In this document: in pieces, positions 30,123-33,046 of the stretch
Layout: each line of letters begins with the position of its first letter
Numbering within the stretch: position 1 is the stretch's first letter
Source: Saprospiraceae bacterium
GTDB taxonomy: Bacteria; Bacteroidota; Bacteroidia; Chitinophagales; Saprospiraceae
Direction of reading: 5' to 3'
DNA: 33,046 nt
Assembly: GCA_024762995.1 (NCBI GenBank)
Contig: JANTGI010000022.1
Coordinates: 1 to 33,046 of the forward strand
The notes under the pieces: generated by a model
Databases searched by the model: none
Told to the model about the DNA's origin: nothing
The model's input: only the letters and a program-made list of their open reading frames with translations
Program-made: the position numbers and the translations under genes

Positions 30123-33046
30123 TTATCTCACCAAGGTCACATCTCCGGTAAAAAACTTGACTTCTCCATTATCCAAAAGCACATAAAACTGATACACATA
30201 GACTGCTTCAGGGAGTTCCTTGTCCCTAAAGAAGCCATCCCAGCCATTACTACCATCTACAATAGGCGCATAATAAACCTTTGTCCCCCAACGATCATAA
30301 ATCTCCAAGTCATAGACTTCTTTGACTCCTTGACCGGAATAAACAGTAAAGAAATCATTACCTCCATCCCGATTAGGAGAGAAGATATTAGGAACAAAGA
30401 TATTAGGCGTATCATCTACAAATATATTCACATCATCCGTGGCTTTACATCCGGAATCATCAATTACGGTAGCACGCAAGGTAACAGATTTTGCCGGGTA
30501 GAAATCTTGCGTAAAACAATTCAGATTCCCTACACAACTAGAATCAAACACCTCGTTCCACATAAAAGACTGTACCGCATTAGGGTCATTTACCTCCGCA
30601 CTGACAGAGACACCATCACCCAATTTAACTATTTGATCAGGCCCCAAGTCCACCACCAACAAATCAGGCTCACCAACCGTCAAAGTCCGCTCCATGGTAC
30701 AACCATTCACATCTTGTATGGTCACCTGATAATCTCCCGGCGGTATGGGCGAGAAGATTTTATTTTGTCCGAAAGGACCATCATCAAGACGGTATAAATA
30801 AGGAGACTCCCCCCCTTGGACACCTCGAATGATAATCGCACCGTCTTTAAACCCGTTACATTGCACTGGTACCGCATCATAATCTAAATCAACCGGAATA
30901 TTACCATTGGTCGGCAGGTCAACTTCCGTACTTGCTGTACATCCATTTTGATGATCTGTTACTGTAAGAAGATATTGACCGGCACCCTGCACATAAGGCT
31001 GATAACTATCATATCCACTCAAGATATTTCCATTACTAATTACATCCCAAGCGTAAGAGATGTGAGACCCGGAAGACGAGCCCTCCGCTGCCAAAGTTCC
31101 CTTATCCACCGTACAAGTCACTTCAAAATTAGCCACACCCGCTGCCAGCGGCGGAATCGTGTCTGCATCCACATTAAAGTCTTTCTGACCTACACAACCA
31201 TTATCCCCAACAATATAGACTTGATAGGTACCGGCTTCATCAATTAAGATCGTCGTATCATCTTGGATACTTAGCCCCGGGCCACTCCAAGAAATGCTAT
31301 CCAATGGGCGATTAGAAGATAAGGTAGCCGGTACGCTATTGCCATAACAATTCACCACACCATCAACCATCAAAGTAATCAATGGCGCATCCGTATCATC
31401 AGGCACCACAATATTTCCATTCGACGTACATCCGTTATTTTGGTCCGTGGCAATGACTCCATAATTGCCGGCTCCGGTCACTTCTATAGAGTCACCGACA
31501 CCAATTAAGGTACCGTTTTCATACCAAGCAAAATTAACCGCCGTAGAAATTGAATTCCCATACAAAATAGCCGTCTGGCTCACGCAATCAATGGTATCGT
31601 TGGTAAACGGACTCATCGGCGGTTGAATGGTATCTATTCCAACAATAAGCAATTGTTCCGATACACAACCATTTGACCCAAAAGCTCTTAATAAATAATT
31701 GCCGGGCTCTTGGACAATAGGCGTCGGATCATTCGTCTTAAAATTATTAGGTCCGTTCCATTCAAAAACGACATTGGCTGTCGTAGTCGTTGCGTTTAAT
31801 TGTGTAGATGGATTAACACAATTTAAAGGCAGGCTACTGGAAGCCACTAAATTAAGCGGCCCCTGGTTATTCAAGACGATACTATCCACCAAGTCCGAAG
31901 AACATCCGTTATGATTATCCACTAAATGAAGCTGATAGACTCCACCTTGATTCATGTCAATCAAAGAAGAATCATTGGACATGGTTACCCCGTCCGGGAA
32001 AAGCCATGAATAAGACAAATCCAAATTATTCACATTATTCACCAAAATATCTCCCAAAGTATCCGCACAAGTTATCTCACCTGTCAAAGTAACTACCGTA
32101 GGCTTCATTGTATCAATTAAAACCGCAACATCCATGGTCGCCGGACAATTGGTCATCGTATCCAAAACGGTAAATGTATATTGCCCCGGTATATTCACAT
32201 CCATATCACTTCCATTCCTAATCGTACCATCCGGCTCTGTCCATGTAAATACGACATTTGAAGATGTAGATGACCCTAAAAGAATCACTAAACTATCCTG
32301 ACAAGTAATTGGCCCACTTACCGTTGCACTAATATCCGGTACATTCACCGAGCTATTTACAGTGACCATGGTACTATCCTGGCATCCAATCCCATTTTCG
32401 GCAACGAAAGTATAAGTACCCGGGGCACCCGCGATCAAAGTAAAAGAAGGCGATAATATAGTTCCATTTTCATCTTTCCAGAAACCCGTTACGGCTCCTC
32501 CATCAGATGATGTGGCACTCCCTACCAAAGTATCCGGTATACCGGAGCAATCGATAAACCCATTATTGGCCATTGTCACACCTTGTATATTCACTTGCGT
32601 AAAAGTAAAAATCACTTGGCTTGTTGCCGGGACGCAAGGCCCGGAGCCATCCGGATCATTCGTAATCAATGTTAGAGTCACAGAGCCGGCATCCAATTCC
32701 GCCTGTGAAGGCGTATAAACGGCATTCAAATCTTGATCATTCGGTGTGTAAGTTCCCGTTCCACCGCTCCAAGTCGCTGTAGTTGCTCCACCTCCTAATA
32801 CACCTGACAAGCTAATTTGTGGATCAGAAAGACATATATTTAAATCCTGTCCGGCATCTGCACTTGCCGGATTCAAGCAACCACAATCATTCACCGTTAT
32901 ACTTGCCGTGTCACTATTCGTACAGCCATTTGCATCTGTATAGGTATAGACGATGCTAAACGTACCTGCTCCGGAAATGCCCGGATCAAAGGTATTGCCC
33001 ACGATGCCTGTTCCACTATAACTTCCACCGGCCGGCGTTCCCGCCA
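30123..33046 (-). CDS. Giant repeat adhesin with Ig/PKD-like repeats, SprB repeat and T9SS type B (gliding-associated) sorting domain, C-terminal part
   Basis: The frame is open through the right edge with no stop, so the true start lies outside the window; at least 973 residues are seen. From the edge: a GGSYSGTGIVGNTFDPGISG-type Ig module, then about eight repeats of 80-95 residues. Each repeat has a Cys near the front (ITCQDS, ITCADT, LNCVNP, IDCVSQ, VNCYGN, VTCTVD), a central W, PGxY, and a terminal GC or NC, implying one disulfide per module. Near the C-terminus is a SprB repeat (VQCNGFKDGAIIIRGVQGGE...YLYRLDDG). Last comes a type B sorting domain (FVPNIFSPNRDGGNDFF; LEIYDRWGTKVY; GWDGFFRDKE; VYVYQF). 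The protein is probably a cell-surface adhesin or gliding-related filament. Proteins with this ending are often anchored or released by T9SS. Confidence 0.92.
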   Translation of the reverse strand, partial: AGTPAGGSYSGTGIVGNTFDPGISGAGTFSIVYTYTDANGCTNSDTASITVNDCGCLNPASADAGQDLNICLSDPQISLSGVLGGGATTATWSGGTGTYTPNDQDLNAVYTPSQAELDAGSVTLTLITNDPDGSGPCVPATSQVIFTFTQVNIQGVTMANNGFIDCSGIPDTLVGSATSSDGGAVTGFWKDENGTILSPSFTLIAGAPGTYTFVAENGIGCQDSTMVTVNSSVNVPDISATVSGPITCQDSLVILLGSSTSSNVVFTWTEPDGTIRNGSDMDVNIPGQYTFTVLDTMTNCPATMDVAVLIDTMKPTVVTLTGEITCADTLGDILVNNVNNLDLSYSWLFPDGVTMSNDSSLIDMNQGGVYQLHLVDNHNGCSSDLVDSIVLNNQGPLNLVASSSLPLNCVNPSTQLNATTTTANVVFEWNGPNNFKTNDPTPIVQEPGNYLLRAFGSNGCVSEQLLIVGIDTIQPPMSPFTNDTIDCVSQTAILYGNSISTAVNFAWYENGTLIGVGDSIEVTGAGNYGVIATDQNNGCTSNGNIVVPDDTDAPLITLMVDGVVNCYGNSVPATLSSNRPLDSISWSGPGLSIQDDTTILIDEAGTYQVYIVGDNGCVGQKDFNVDADTIPPLAAGVANFEVTCTVDKGTLAAEGSSSGSHISYAWDVISNGNILSGYDSYQPYVQGAGQYLLTVTDHQNGCTASTEVDLPTNGNIPVDLDYDAVPVQCNGFKDGAIIIRGVQGGESPYLYRLDDGPFGQNKIFSPIPPGDYQVTIQDVNGCTMERTLTVGEPDLLVVDLGPDQIVKLGDGVSVSAEVNDPNAVQSFMWNEVFDSSCVGNLNCFTQDFYPAKSVTLRATVIDDSGCKATDDVNIFVDDTPNIFVPNIFSPNRDGGNDFFTVYSGQGVKEVYDLEIYDRWGTKVYYAPIVDGSNGWDGFFRDKELPEAVYVYQFYVLLDNGEVKFFTGDVTLVR

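Noticed and set aside
29949-30797. Long + strand open frame (282 codons) overlapping the adhesin gene
   Set aside because: It is antisense to the strongly supported adhesin sorting domain, has no domain or signal features, and its composition is the mirror of the coding strand.
1-33046. CRISPR array, prophage, transposon or integron
   Set aside because: No regularly spaced direct repeats, integrase, transposase, capsid or terminase motifs were seen; the repeats present are short dispersed palindromes.

Overview
The window looks like a piece of a Bacteroidota chromosome, most likely a Saprospiria/Lewinella-like marine or sludge bacterium. The evidence is: three secreted proteins with type IX secretion (T9SS) C-terminal sorting domains (two type A, one type B/gliding-associated); a SusC-style TonB receptor with a carboxypeptidase-regulatory-like N-terminus and a DUF4249 lipoprotein; many short lipobox signal peptides; Bacteroidota -7 promoter boxes (TAnnTTTG) in front of several genes; and A-rich leaders without Shine-Dalgarno sites. 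No phage, transposase, integrase or CRISPR array is visible. The lineage is inferred from style, not from a marker gene.

Layout. 1-548 (-): 5' part of a UDP-glucuronate decarboxylase, cut by the window edge. 912-1574 (+): unknown lipoprotein. 1780-3309 (+): secreted M43-type metalloprotease, convergent with trmN6 (3358-4074, -). 4075-4549 is a gene-free, repeat-rich stretch. 4550-6918 (-): operon mnmA, lipoprotein, rimM, joining tRNA thiolation and ribosome maturation. 7107-8637 (-): tight two-gene operon of a coiled-coil protein and a double-TM coiled-coil protein of PspA/ESCRT-III-like appearance. 8819-9892 (-): BtuG-like beta-propeller lipoprotein under a complete cobalamin riboswitch (10037-10192). 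10541-11458 (+): unknown acidic protein, followed by tRNA-Pro(GGG) with a strong terminator.

11687-15535 (-): three-gene operon of exported, membrane-anchored proteins: a divergent copper-amine-oxidase-like lipoprotein, a membrane-tethered beta-propeller and a di-heme cytochrome c peroxidase lipoprotein. 15977-16291 (+): thioredoxin with terminator. 16506-17426 (+): DUF58 protein. 17460-18086 (-): LysE/RhtB exporter. 18502-22407 (-): DUF4249 lipoprotein, MsrB lipoprotein and TonB-dependent receptor. 22619-24617 (+): bacterial PH-domain pair (YdbS/YdbT type). 24812-25440 (-): Rof-like Rho inhibitor and DgkA-type lipid kinase. 25578-29612 (-): large secreted subtilase. 30123-33046 (-): C-terminal part of a giant Ig/PKD-repeat adhesin with a SprB repeat and a type B sorting domain, running off the right edge.

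The most interesting points are the amine-oxidase-like/propeller/di-heme-peroxidase operon, in which the oxidase-like protein keeps the cofactor-tyrosine context but appears to lack the copper histidines; an over-abundant palindromic octamer TTGCGCAA (11 copies by eye against about 0.5 expected) found in all reading frames and once outside genes; a family of near-perfect palindromes at the 3' ends of genes; and the membrane PspA-like two-gene operon.
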